Assembly: GCA_945861565.1 (NCBI GenBank)
Contig: CAMAUY010000019.1
Coordinates: forward strand, 1 to 63,671
Length of the DNA stretch: 63,671 nt
DNA from: Akkermansia muciniphila
Lineage (GTDB): Bacteria > Verrucomicrobiota > Verrucomicrobiia > Limisphaerales > UBA9464
Reading direction: 5' to 3'
The first letter of the stretch is position 1. The number at the start of each line of letters is the position of its first letter. The position numbers and the translations under genes are program-made. The notes beneath the pieces are model-generated. The model had not been told where the DNA came from, searched no databases, and was given only the letters and a program-made list of their open reading frames with translations. This document shows, piece by piece, positions 43,013 to 53,662 of this stretch.

Positions 43013-43531
43013 ATGCCGACTTGGTTGCGGTTTCTTGTCGTTTTCAACGTGGCGGTGTGGTTGGGCGCCTGCGTCTCGGCCACGCTGTTCATCCAGCCGC
43101 TTTTCTTCACACCGGAGGTGACTCCCGGTCTCGTTCAGAAATATACCGCGGGAAAAATCGCCCAACTAGTGTTTGGACGGTATTTCGCCCTTCAATTGTG
43201 GTGTGGCGTCCTGACCGCTCTTTTTCTTGTCGCGGAACGGCTGACGACGGGAAAGCCGATTGCACCGGCTCGAATCTGGGTGTTGGCCGGTCTGCTCGGA
43301 TTGCTGGGATCGGGATTCTGGCTATTGCCGAAAATGGAACGGTTGCATCTGGTAAAGTATGCGGTGAATTCCAGCGCTGCTCAGAAACTGGCGGCCGGCC
43401 GAGAGTTCGGGCGGTGGCACGGGGTCTCGCAAGTCGGTAATCTGCTAGGCGGAATTGCCGTGGCGTGGATTTTCTGGCGGACGGTATCACCGGTCAAGCT
43501 CACGCGGTTTGACCCGGTCGCCCGTCGGTGA
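43013..43531 (+). CDS. DUF4149/TMEM205-like membrane protein
   Basis: A 172-residue protein with four membrane helices (about 4-24, 54-75, 88-106, 138-156). The features VAVWLGACVSATLFIQPLFF near the start and GRWHGVSQVGNLLGGIAVAW near the end match the DUF4149 (TMEM205-like) group. It is encoded alone, divergent from the hypothetical gene. Role unknown. Confidence 0.75.
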   Translation: MPTWLRFLVVFNVAVWLGACVSATLFIQPLFFTPEVTPGLVQKYTAGKIAQLVFGRYFALQLWCGVLTALFLVAERLTTGKPIAPARIWVLAGLLGLLGSGFWLLPKMERLHLVKYAVNSSAAQKLAAGREFGRWHGVSQVGNLLGGIAVAWIFWRTVSPVKLTRFDPVARR

Positions 43532-43739
43532 GTGTGAAGGTGAGTGTGAGGGAGGTCGTTGGCTCCCCCCGATCGAACCCAACGAACGTTTCCATGCCAC
43601 CCTGCATGCCCCGTTCCGCGCCCGTTGCTGGGTCGGCATGATCTCCATTGCCAAGGCGATTGTCGTTGGTGCCGACGATCCCGGCAGCACCGGCGGTGGC
43701 CCGGGATGAATCGCAGATGCCCTGGGCGTCCACGCCTTG

Positions 43740-44201
43740 TTACTTGGCGGCGGGGGCCTTTTTCACCTTCTTTGTCGTCGTTTGCCTGGGCGCGGCCTTA
43801 TCCAGGGCCTTCGGCTTGGTCTCGGACTTGACCTTTTTCTTGGCGGAGGCTGGCTTCTCGGCGGCTTGGATTTTCAGCGCGTCACTCCAAAGCCCTTCGA
43901 GATCGTACTTCTCGCGGACCTCAGGGTGCATGAGGTGCACGATCACATCGAAATAATCGATCACGATCCAGCGGCCCGCGGCGTTTCCCTCGGCGTGAGT
44001 GGGTTTAATGGCGTGTTCCTCGCGGAGTCGATCCCGAATCTCGGATTCCAGGGCGCGAAGGTGCGGTTCGCTCGAACCGGACGCCACGACGAAGAAATCC
44101 GTCACGGAAGACACGTTGCGGACGTCCAATACCACTACGTTGTCGGCCTTTTTATTGTTGGCCAGGTCCCGGCATAGCAGAGCCAGCATTCGCGAATCCA
44201 T
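43740..44201 (-). CDS. rsfS: Ribosomal silencing factor RsfS
   Basis: A 153-residue RsfS, which binds ribosomal protein uL14 and blocks subunit joining in starved cells. Core: LCRDLANNKKADNVVVLDVR, SVTDFFVVASGSSEPHLRAL, then AEGNAAGRWIVIDYFDVIVH and MHPEVREKYDLEGLWSDA. A Lys/Ala-rich tail of about 45 residues (KKKVKSETKPKALDKAAPRQ) is an extra basic extension. ATG at 44201 is chosen by fit to the family; the upstream 69 codons have no family match. Confidence 0.88.
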   Translation of the reverse strand: MDSRMLALLCRDLANNKKADNVVVLDVRNVSSVTDFFVVASGSSEPHLRALESEIRDRLREEHAIKPTHAEGNAAGRWIVIDYFDVIVHLMHPEVREKYDLEGLWSDALKIQAAEKPASAKKKVKSETKPKALDKAAPRQTTTKKVKKAPAAK

Positions 44202-44440
44202 CCGGGAGAGAATGCGATGAACCTCAGTAAAATAAAGAGCATTCGTGAGATCGTCGACGGCTGTGAGACAAAAATCTGAAAAGATTGAGTTTTCACCCTT
44301 TTTTTTATGAATTTTGACCAGGCCCTCGGCCTGGATATTCCAGTAATCCAATGAACCGGAGTTGGAACCGCGGATGAACGCCGACAAACGCTGATTCCGG
44401 GCACTCACTCAGAAAGTGGACGGAGTAACGGGATGTCGAT

Positions 44441-45646
44441 CTATTTTGAGCCCAACGCGCTCGCCATCGTAAAGATGGGGAGGAGGAGGCCCAGGGCCAG
44501 GAATCCGATGCCGGCAGCCACCAGGCAGAGGATTGCCGGTTCGATCAGCCGGACGGCTTGGTCGACTTGACGGTTCGTCTTGCGCTCGACGGTGTCGGCG
44601 ATTTGCACGAGAACTTTATCGAGCTTATTCGACTCCTCCGCGACGGCAATCATGGCGAGGATCTGATCGGGAAAAAACCCGCCGGCCGACAGCGGTTCGG
44701 AGAGGCGTTTTCCGTCTCGGACGGCTTCGGTGGCTTCGGCGATGCCGTCGGCGAGAATGGTGGAACCGGTGGCGTCCCGGCTAATGCGAAGGGCCAGGAG
44801 CATCGGGACCCCATTGGCGAGCATCGTGCCGAGGATCCGGCAGAACCGGGTGATGGCGAGGAGGCGCAGGGCTGAACCGACGACGGGCACCCTAAGCTGC
44901 CAACGTTCGAGTTTTCTGCGAGCGGAAGGACTTCGGACATTGGCCCAGATCAACGCAGCGAGTCCGGCTCCCGCGATGAGCAGGAGGTACCAGTATCGGC
45001 GCACAGCGATGCTGGCGGCGAACATGATTTCGGTGGGGAGCGGTTTTTTGGCCGAGGCGAGGAGGGGTTCGAATTTCGGCACGAAGAAGATGAGGGCCAG
45101 GATCATCACGCCAAAACCCAGTGCGCTCAGCATGGCCGGGTAAATTATGGCGCCCAATACTTTGCCACGGAGTTCCTCGAATCGTTCGAGGAATGCGGCG
45201 AGACCGCGGAGTGCGTCCTCCAGAAACGCAGCCCGTTCTCCCGCCTGAATCATCGACGTGTGGAGGGGCGGAAAGATGTCAGGATATTGCTTGAGCGAGT
45301 CCGTGAGCGTTTTGCCATCGGCGATGGACGCGCGGATCTCTTTCAGCAGTCCCTTCGACCCGGACGCACCGGTGGACCGAATCAGGGAATCCAAGGCCCG
45401 TAACAGTGGCACGCCTGAACCGAGCAGGTCGGCCAGTTGTCCGTAGAGAATTCCCAGGTCACGGGTTCGGACCCGCAACCGTTTGGCGGGCGCCTTGCCG
45501 GCCACCCAACCCTTGCCCGCGACGCTGACAGGAAACAGCCCCTGATCTTCGAGCATCCGAAGGACGGCAGGCTCGGAATCGGCCTCGAGGGTCCCGGTAA
45601 TCCTCTGCCCGCCGTTATTGAGGGCGACGTAGTCGAAGCGCGTCAT
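44441..45646 (-). CDS. gspF: Type II secretion inner-membrane protein GspF/PilC
   Basis: A 401-residue GspF-domain protein with the two T2SSF repeats. Landmarks are FDYVALNNGGQRITGTLEAD, LGILYGQLADLLGSGVPLLR, and in the second half ITRFCRILGTMLANGVPMLL and MIAVAEESNKLDKVLVQIAD. Three membrane segments are near 167-190, 215-236 and 370-395. It is the platform for the GspE motor. ATG at 45646 is chosen; the longer open frame overlaps gspE. It lies 67 bases after gspE. Confidence 0.88.
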   Translation of the reverse strand: MTRFDYVALNNGGQRITGTLEADSEPAVLRMLEDQGLFPVSVAGKGWVAGKAPAKRLRVRTRDLGILYGQLADLLGSGVPLLRALDSLIRSTGASGSKGLLKEIRASIADGKTLTDSLKQYPDIFPPLHTSMIQAGERAAFLEDALRGLAAFLERFEELRGKVLGAIIYPAMLSALGFGVMILALIFFVPKFEPLLASAKKPLPTEIMFAASIAVRRYWYLLLIAGAGLAALIWANVRSPSARRKLERWQLRVPVVGSALRLLAITRFCRILGTMLANGVPMLLALRISRDATGSTILADGIAEATEAVRDGKRLSEPLSAGGFFPDQILAMIAVAEESNKLDKVLVQIADTVERKTNRQVDQAVRLIEPAILCLVAAGIGFLALGLLLPIFTMASALGSK

Positions 45647-45713
45647 AAGAGGTTCATTCAACCGCGCTTCAACCGAGGGCGGCGCGGCGACTTCTCGGGC
45701 GAATGCGGGGCAA

Positions 45714-47384
45714 TCAAAGAGCCGTGCATAGCAATACCTCATCCGGGGTGGTCGCGCCGGCGCGGACCTTTTCCCAGCCGTCTTCGCGCAGGAGTCGAAG
45801 GCCGGACGCCTTGGCGGCGGCAACCAATTGATTGAGCGGTGCGCGTTCGATGATCTTTTCGGCGATGGTGTCGTTTGAGAGCAGCAGTTCGTACAACCCA
45901 GTGCGTCCGCGGAAGCCTGTGTTCCGACAGTTCGGGCACCCGGTTCCACGGCAGAGCTGCTGCCCGGGCTCCAGCATGAGGTCCCGCGGCAGCGTGGCGA
46001 CATCCGGAGCGTACTCGACGCGGCACTTGGGGCAGACTCGGCGCACGAGCCGCTGCGCCATCACGCCGATGAGTGTGCTGCTGATCAGAAAGGGTTCGAC
46101 CCCCATGTCGATGAGCCGCATCGGTGCGGAGGCGGAGTCATTGGTATGCAGGGTGGACAGCACAAGATGCCCGGTGAGCGCTGCCTGCACGGCCGCGCGC
46201 GCGGTTTCAAGATCGCGAATTTCACCGATCATCACCACGTCGGGATCATGACGAAGGATGGCGCGGAGACCGCGTTCAAAGGTCATTCCGACCTGTGCAT
46301 GGACGGGGATCTGATTCACCCCGGCGAGGTGGTATTCGACGGGATCCTCGATCGTCAGGACCTTGAGTCCAGGCCCGACCAGGGCATTGAGAGCGGCGTA
46401 GAGAGTGGTGGTTTTTCCGGCACCGGTGGGGCCGGTCACCAGGAAGATTCCGTGGGGCCGGTCAATGACCTGCTGGAACCTCGCGTAGGTGAACTCATCC
46501 ATGCCAAGTTGTGGCAGCGTGAAGAGGACATTCGACTTATCGAGCAACCGCATGACCACACCTTCTCCGAACAACATGGGAATCACGCTGACGCGAACGT
46601 CGACTTGTCGTCCACCGACGTGAAATTGGATTCGGCCGTCCTGAGGAACGCGCCGTTCCGCGATGTTCAGGTTGGCGAGGATTTTAATGCGACTGATGAT
46701 GGCCGCCTGGAACCGGTGCATTTGCGGCGGGATGGACGCCTCTTGAAGAACGCCGTCAATGCGGTACCGGATTACAATCTGGTGTTCGTAGGGCTCGACA
46801 TGGATGTCGCTTGCCCGTTCGTTGATGGCTTCGAGGATGATTTCGTTGACGAGTTTGACGACGCTGGCTTCGCGGGCCATTTCGAGGAGATCCTCGCCGG
46901 CATTGGCCGAGGTGGTTGCGGTTCCGGGCTCCTCATTTCCGACCATCTCGTCGAGCGTATCGCCGCCCAGGCCATAGTGGGTCTTGATGATCTTATCGAT
47001 GTCTTCTTTCGGGGCGAGGACGGGCTGAATGGTCAGACCTGTCATCAACCGGAGATCATCGAATGCGTAGAGATCGAATGCGTCGCTGGTTGCGACGTTC
47101 AGGGTGTCGCCGGTCTTCGAGATCGGCACGAGGCGCTTCCGATAGATTATTTTCGACGGTAGCGCCCTGAGGGTTTCCGGGGCGATGTTGATGTCATCCA
47201 AGTTGACCAGAGGCAGGTGCAATTCCTCGGCCATCACTTCCAGCAATTGGCGCTCAGTGAGCAGGCCAAGTTGGGTGATGGCACGATCGATCCGGAGACT
47301 TTGGGAATGGTGAAGCTTCATCACTTCCGCAAGTTGGCTCTCCGAAAGCAAGGCGCGGTCGAGGAGGATTTGGGCAATACTCAC
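45714..47384 (-). CDS. gspE: Type II secretion/pilus assembly ATPase GspE/PilB
   Basis: A 556-residue secretion ATPase. The N-terminal GspE_N domain is followed by KLVNEIILEAINERASDIHV, Walker A GPTGAGKT (318-325), the Asp box region (TIEDPVEYHLAGVNQI), Walker B DPDVVMIGEIRD, His box TGHLVLSTLHTNDS and the zinc site CPKC...CPNC. It powers pseudopilus assembly, here probably of the many pseudopilins. It is coupled with gspF downstream. ATG at 47384 gives a family-like start (MSIAQILLDRALLSESQLAE). Confidence 0.93.
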   Translation of the reverse strand: MSIAQILLDRALLSESQLAEVMKLHHSQSLRIDRAITQLGLLTERQLLEVMAEELHLPLVNLDDINIAPETLRALPSKIIYRKRLVPISKTGDTLNVATSDAFDLYAFDDLRLMTGLTIQPVLAPKEDIDKIIKTHYGLGGDTLDEMVGNEEPGTATTSANAGEDLLEMAREASVVKLVNEIILEAINERASDIHVEPYEHQIVIRYRIDGVLQEASIPPQMHRFQAAIISRIKILANLNIAERRVPQDGRIQFHVGGRQVDVRVSVIPMLFGEGVVMRLLDKSNVLFTLPQLGMDEFTYARFQQVIDRPHGIFLVTGPTGAGKTTTLYAALNALVGPGLKVLTIEDPVEYHLAGVNQIPVHAQVGMTFERGLRAILRHDPDVVMIGEIRDLETARAAVQAALTGHLVLSTLHTNDSASAPMRLIDMGVEPFLISSTLIGVMAQRLVRRVCPKCRVEYAPDVATLPRDLMLEPGQQLCRGTGCPNCRNTGFRGRTGLYELLLSNDTIAEKIIERAPLNQLVAAAKASGLRLLREDGWEKVRAGATTPDEVLLCTAL

Positions 47385-47510
47385 CGGTCACCTCCGGTCC
47401 AAGGTTGGGGCGACGACCCGGAGGACGTTTCAGGGATACCGGGAGGAGTTGGGAACAAGGCCACCATACCGCAATCATGGCCGAGGCGACCGTGCAGCCA
47501 AGGACAATTG

Positions 47511-47924
47511 TTAGACCCCGTCGCTGGGGGTTTCCGGCTTTTCTCGGTGGGAGCGGCTGACACCGGCGACACGGCCCAGCATGCGGAGGAGCAGATGACC
47601 CGAGATTCGGAGCCCGAGTACGTCCCGCACGAAGCTCGATTTCCGGCGGGGATTATGCCGGAGACTGCTGGCGGCCGCCTCGACCTGGATCATCGAGTCG
47701 GCGGTAAAGGCTTCTTCCAGGACGTCGTAGTCGGGGGCGAACGGTTTACGGCTCAGGGCGTGAACAATGCGCACAAAGGGTTTCTTGATGGGCGGAATGC
47801 AGACCCAAAAGGCGCGATCGACGAATTCCTCCGGTGGCCACTGCTTCCGGTCGCAAATCCGTCGCGCGAGAATTCCGATTTCCTGGCTGTCGGGCATCAT
47901 CTGCGGGGCAAACATGATGCACGG
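47511..47924 (-). CDS. Conserved hypothetical protein
   Basis: A 137-residue basic cytosolic protein, MMPDSQEIGILARRICDRKQ then WPPEEFVDRAFWVCIPPIKK and a C-terminal helix LGLRISGHLLLRMLGRVAGV. No motif I can name. The ORF extends upstream, but that part lies in the divergent gene's promoter region, so ATG 47924 is taken. It is upstream of gspE on the same strand (127 bases apart). Confidence 0.55.
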   Translation of the reverse strand, partial: PCIMFAPQMMPDSQEIGILARRICDRKQWPPEEFVDRAFWVCIPPIKKPFVRIVHALSRKPFAPDYDVLEEAFTADSMIQVEAAASSLRHNPRRKSSFVRDVLGLRISGHLLLRMLGRVAGVSRSHREKPETPSDGV

Positions 47925-48033
47925 AGGATCCGAAGGAAAGTTTTGAGTTTTGTCTAACACCCAGCCCGCGGGATATCGTGCGGGTATCGCGAAGCTCGCT
48001 TGAGCTTGGTCAAAAAGTGGGCAAGCTACCACC

Positions 48034-50706
48034 GTGAGCACCCCACCGGACTCAAACGACTCTAGGCGATGGCTTGGCGGACGTGTCGGTCGGAAACCCT
48101 GGATGGCGCGGTCAGTGGTGGTGTTCTCCCTGCTGCTGCTCCCGATGCTGCCGGGGGTGTCGTTCGGGGCCGCGGAAATTTCGGCGACGGAGGATTTGCT
48201 ACGAAAAGGTGAGTACCGGGCGGCGATCGAGATCGCACAAACGGTGCTCTCCACCGAACCGCTCACCAACCGGTTTGGTCCGGACCGGGACCGGTTGGAA
48301 GGGTGGAGTCGGGTTTTGGTGAACGGGTTGATGACGGTGGGCCGGTATGCAGAGGCGTACCCGGTGATGACCAATGCCTTGCGCCGCGTGCCGCGGAGCG
48401 TGCGATTGCGTTGGTTGGCGCGGGACGTTTTTCGAGCGAATGGCGAACCGGAACGCGGGACAATGATGGTCGATGAAATCCGCGAGCAAGTTGCCGGCCG
48501 ATCGGCAAACGGATTCGATGGTGCCAGCCTGGTGATTTTTGGGCGTGCGCTTCTGCTGCTGGGCGCGGATCCGAAGGACGTGATGGAAAAGGTGTATGCC
48601 GTCGCTCAAAAGTTAGACCCAAAATTCCGGGACGTGTACCTGGCGCGGGGCGACCTGGCGTTGGAAAAGCATGAGCCGTCCTTGGCGGCGAAAGCCTTCG
48701 ACGAGGGCTTGAAGATCTTTCCGGAGGATCCGGATCTCCTCTGCGGTCTGGCCCGGGCCCATGCCGGGGGAGACCGGACGGAAATGATTGCGGCCCTCGA
48801 AGCCGCCCTGAAAGCGAATCCACGCCATATCCCGAGTCTGCTGCTTTTGGTTGATCACCGGATTGACGCGGAGGATTATATGGGGGCGGGCAGGTTGCTG
48901 GACGAGATCGAGAAGGTGAATCCGGCGGAGCCAGACGGCCGTGCGTATCGGGCGGTGCTGGCATTTTTGCGCAATGATTTGGCGGCGATGACCGACGCCC
49001 GGCAGGCGGCGTTGGGTCTGTGGATCATTAATCCGAGGGTGGATCACCTGATCGGACTCAAGCTTTCCCAGCGCTATCGATTCGCCGAAGGCGCCTCCCA
49101 TCAACAGCAGGCCCTGGCCTTCGATCCCGATTATCTCCCCGCGAAATCCCAATTGGCCAGCGATCTTCTGCGGTTGGGAGACGAGGCCGAAGGGTGGCGT
49201 CTGGCGGAGGAGGTGCAGGCGAGAGACGGGTACGATGTTGCGGCATTCAATCTGGGCGCATTGCGCTCGACGATGTCCCGCTACGTCACGGTGACGAATG
49301 GCGATTTCATCCTGCGGATGACCGATTTCGAGACCGCAGTCTATGGGCCGCGGGTGTTGGATCTCCTGAACCGTGCGAAGCGACGGTTGACCGACAAATA
49401 TGGGTTTCAACTGCCCCAACCGACGATCGTCGAGATTTTTGCCGAGCAAAAGGATTTCGGAGTTCGCACCTTTGGCATGCCGGAAAATCCGGGATTTCTT
49501 GGGGTCTGCTTCGGTCGGGTGGTGACCGCCAACAGCCCGGCGGCGAATCCCGGGCACCCCGTGAATTGGGAAGCGGTATTGTGGCATGAGTTTTGTCACG
49601 TCATTACCCTCCAACTAACCCGCAACCGGATGCCCCGCTGGCTGAGCGAGGGGATTTCGGTGTACGAGGAGTCCCAGGAGAATCCGACGTGGGGACAGCG
49701 GATGACACCGAAGTATCGGGAGATGATCCTGGGCGGCGAGCTGACGCCGATTGCGCGTTTGAGTTCGGCTTTTCTAACTCCGAAGACTCCATTTCACCTG
49801 CAATTCGCCTACTTTGAATCATCGTTAGTGGTGGAGTTCCTGATTGAGCGGTACGGATTGGACCGGTTAAAGGCCCTTTTGCATAGCCTGCGCGACGGTG
49901 TGGAGATCAATGCGGCGATCGTGGCGAACGTCGCACCCATGGAGAAACTGGAGCGGGATTTTGCCGAGTTCGCCGGTAATCGTGCGCGCCAGTTGGGGCC
50001 GGGGCTGAGTTGGGAAAAGCCGGCGTTGGAGGGATTGTTGGGAAAGACCAAGGTTCCGGCCGCCGCGGTGAAAGGGCCGATTGGTCTGCCGGCCGGCAAC
50101 TCGACGAATTATTACTCACTGCTGCGAGAGGCGGCGGACTTTGTGAGCGGAAAAAAATGGGCGGAAGCGCGCGTGCCGCTGCAACGGTTGATCGAGCTCT
50201 ACCCCGATCAGCGCGGGGGCGAAAGCGCCTATGCGCTGCTGGCGGCGGTTCACCGGGGCCTGGGTGAGACGAACGAGGAACGACGTCTATTAACCCGGTG
50301 GGTGGCGATCGATGGGGAGGCGGCCGACGCCTGCCTCCGGTTGATGGAACTTTCGGCGGCGGCGGGAGACTGGGCGGCGGTGACCGGAGCTGCTGGCCGT
50401 TTTCTGTCGATCAATCCGTTGACGCCGGCTCCGTATCGTTTTTTATCGGAGGCAGCGGAGAAGACCGGAGACCACGCGACGGCAGCAGCGGCCTTCCGAT
50501 CCTTATTGAAATTGGATCCTCCAAACCCGGCGGAAGTGCACTATCGTCTCGCTCGAGTTTTGCATGCGGCGGGGGATGCAGCGGCGCGCCGGGAGGTTCT
50601 GCTGGCCCTTGAGGAGGCACCCCGCAATCGGGCGGCGCTCGACCTTCTTTTAAGGATCAACGGGGCGACCCGAGCCGAACCGGGTCGAACTGGGGACAAA
50701 CCATGA
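48034..50706 (+). CDS. Exported TPR protein with HExxH peptidase domain
   Basis: An 890-residue protein with a signal segment (VVVFSLLLLPMLPGVSFGAA), about ten TPR-like repeats in residues 50-420, a gluzincin (peptidase MA-like) domain with WHEFCHVITLQ (zinc-binding HEFCH) and downstream Glu in MPRWLSEGISVYEE, then more TPRs to the C-terminus. It is likely an envelope protease or pseudo-protease on a protein scaffold. The GTG start at 48034 fits the signal peptide. It overlaps the next gene by four bases and heads the eight-gene train. Substrate unknown. Confidence 0.8.
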   Translation: MSTPPDSNDSRRWLGGRVGRKPWMARSVVVFSLLLLPMLPGVSFGAAEISATEDLLRKGEYRAAIEIAQTVLSTEPLTNRFGPDRDRLEGWSRVLVNGLMTVGRYAEAYPVMTNALRRVPRSVRLRWLARDVFRANGEPERGTMMVDEIREQVAGRSANGFDGASLVIFGRALLLLGADPKDVMEKVYAVAQKLDPKFRDVYLARGDLALEKHEPSLAAKAFDEGLKIFPEDPDLLCGLARAHAGGDRTEMIAALEAALKANPRHIPSLLLLVDHRIDAEDYMGAGRLLDEIEKVNPAEPDGRAYRAVLAFLRNDLAAMTDARQAALGLWIINPRVDHLIGLKLSQRYRFAEGASHQQQALAFDPDYLPAKSQLASDLLRLGDEAEGWRLAEEVQARDGYDVAAFNLGALRSTMSRYVTVTNGDFILRMTDFETAVYGPRVLDLLNRAKRRLTDKYGFQLPQPTIVEIFAEQKDFGVRTFGMPENPGFLGVCFGRVVTANSPAANPGHPVNWEAVLWHEFCHVITLQLTRNRMPRWLSEGISVYEESQENPTWGQRMTPKYREMILGGELTPIARLSSAFLTPKTPFHLQFAYFESSLVVEFLIERYGLDRLKALLHSLRDGVEINAAIVANVAPMEKLERDFAEFAGNRARQLGPGLSWEKPALEGLLGKTKVPAAAVKGPIGLPAGNSTNYYSLLREAADFVSGKKWAEARVPLQRLIELYPDQRGGESAYALLAAVHRGLGETNEERRLLTRWVAIDGEAADACLRLMELSAAAGDWAAVTGAAGRFLSINPLTPAPYRFLSEAAEKTGDHATAAAAFRSLLKLDPPNPAEVHYRLARVLHAAGDAAARREVLLALEEAPRNRAALDLLLRINGATRAEPGRTGDKP

Positions 50707-51551
50707 ATCGATTGGCCATTCCTTTCACGGCGCTACTGGTCGGCACGGCACTCGTCTTCGCCCAATGGGGAGGCGGGCGGCGAGCCGCCATCGGCGACGA
50801 AGTGCTGACCGCCCGCGAAGTGCCCTCGGACAGCACTGGCACCCCGGAATGGAATAATCCGGCTGGGTTTGAGCGGGACACGTTTACGTTCGCCCGTCTC
50901 CGGTATCGGCGTGGAGGGGGGCATGGTTGGCGGGGAGGGTGGGCGACGGATTTGCCCGACAGCGATTTGAACCTTTCCTACCGTTTGCAGCAGATGACCT
51001 CTATGAAGGTAAATCCGGATGGGCGCGTTCTGCGCGTGACCGATCCGGATCTTGGGGAATACCCATTCGTCTATATCGTTGAGCCGGGAGGACTCTCGCT
51101 GGATGACGAGGAAGTGACGGCGCTGCGCAAGTACCTCTTAAATGGTGGGTTCCTGATGCTCGACGATTTCTGGGGTGAAGCCGAGTGGGAAAACTGTGAG
51201 GCCGTGTTAAGGCTGGTTTTCCCCGAGCGTAGTTTTGTCGAACTTCCCCTGGATCACCCGCTGTACCATTGCGTGTTTGAAATCAAATCCAAGGGTCAGG
51301 TTCCCAACATCTACACCGGTATACGGAGCCAGTACACGGGGGTCACCTGGGAGCGACCCGATGCCGCGGAGGTGCATCATCGAGGAATCACCGACGATCG
51401 TGGCCGCCTTATGGTTCTGGCGACTCACAATACGGACAATGGAGACGGCTGGGAGCGTGAAGGGGAGGACGATTATTACTTCCACAATTTTTCCGAGAAG
51501 ATTTCCTACCCGCTGGGAATCAACATAGTGTTTTACGTAATGACTCACTGA
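50703..51551 (+). CDS. DUF4159 protein
   Basis: A 282-residue exported protein (signal segment to about residue 20) of the DUF4159 family. Typical parts are RDTFTFARLRYRRGGGHGWR near residue 60, EYPFVYIVEPGGLSLDDEEV, NGGFLMLDDFWGEAEWENCE and the final YPLGINIVFYVMTH. The family has a glutamine amidotransferase-like fold but no known activity. It follows the TPR-peptidase gene with a four-base overlap and precedes MoxR by 57 bases, its usual neighbourhood in Planctomycetota and Verrucomicrobiota. Confidence 0.88.
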   Translation: MNRLAIPFTALLVGTALVFAQWGGGRRAAIGDEVLTAREVPSDSTGTPEWNNPAGFERDTFTFARLRYRRGGGHGWRGGWATDLPDSDLNLSYRLQQMTSMKVNPDGRVLRVTDPDLGEYPFVYIVEPGGLSLDDEEVTALRKYLLNGGFLMLDDFWGEAEWENCEAVLRLVFPERSFVELPLDHPLYHCVFEIKSKGQVPNIYTGIRSQYTGVTWERPDAAEVHHRGITDDRGRLMVLATHNTDNGDGWEREGEDDYYFHNFSEKISYPLGINIVFYVMTH

Positions 51552-51608
51552 ATCCTCCCGCATCCCTTCCCACCGTCGCTGATTCGCCTCAACGCTTTTT
51601 CTTATCTC

Positions 51609-52687
<1,079 letters not shown>

Positions 52688-52691
<4 letters not shown>

Positions 52692-53662
52692 CCACTTCCG
52701 AGCCTTCCTCCGTCCCGTCCCGCGGTTCGTTCATCGACCCGCGGACGCTGATGCGGATCCGCAATCTCGAATTGCGGGCCCGGGCTGTCGTGGAAGGCTT
52801 CTGGACCGGACTTCACCGCAGTCCGTACCACGGGTTTTCAGTGGAATTTACCGAGTACCGACCGTACTCGCCGGGTGACGATCCGCGCTTTGTCGATTGG
52901 CGCGTTTACGCGCGAAGCGATCGGTGTTTCATCAAGAAATTCGAAGAAGAAACCAACCTGCGCTGCCACCTCTTGGTGGACCAAAGCCGTTCGATGATGT
53001 TCGGCACCATCGGTCACACGAAGGCTGCTTACGGTGCCACGCTGGCGGCAACCCTCGCTCAGTTTCTCCACTTGCAGGGGGATGCGACGGGGCTGATGAC
53101 TTTTGACGAATCGGTCCGGGAATTCCTGCCTGCGCGCCGACGGCCAGGACAGTTGCGTCGTTTGATGTTGGCATTGGAACCTCGCGCCACTGGACCGTCC
53201 GTCGGGCGGTCCACGGACCTTCGGGCACCCTTACAACGGATCATTGAAATTATTCGCGGACGGGGCCTGCTCGTGTTGATCACCGACTTGCTCACACCGA
53301 TTGGTTCGTTGCAGTCGGAATTACGCCTGCTGACCGCCCGCGGCCATGAGGTCGTCGTGTTTCAGGTCCTGGATCCAGCCGAACGAACTCTGGACCTTGG
53401 GCCGTCGACGGTTCTGGAGGATTTGGAAACGGGACAAACCTTGTGGATCGATCCGAAGACAGCCGGCGTGGAGTACCGTCGCAATCTCGAGGCCCATCTT
53501 GCGTCGGCAGCGGAGATCTGTGAGGCACTGGGGATTACGTGGCATCGGCTGACGACCGATCAGCCGCTGGAGCTGGCGCTGTTTGAATTTTTACGGGACC
53601 GCACGGCGCGAAATCGACGGGGAAGGCTGCTCGTCGCACGAGGACGGGGGGGTGGGCGGTGA
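52688..53662 (+). CDS. DUF58 protein with VWA-type motif
   Basis: A 324-residue DUF58 protein: YSPGDDPRFVDWRVYARSDR, then KKFEEETNLRCHLLVDQSRS, whose DQSRS fits the MIDAS metal site of von Willebrand A domains. It has no membrane segment and is a likely MoxR client or adaptor. It overlaps both neighbours by four bases (MoxR upstream, BatA-like at 53659). Confidence 0.9.

Noticed and set aside
43532..43739. Possible gene in the gap between the DUF4149 and rsfS stops
   Set aside because: Only short frames in convergent intergenic DNA, no motif; I see nothing supported in these 208 bases.
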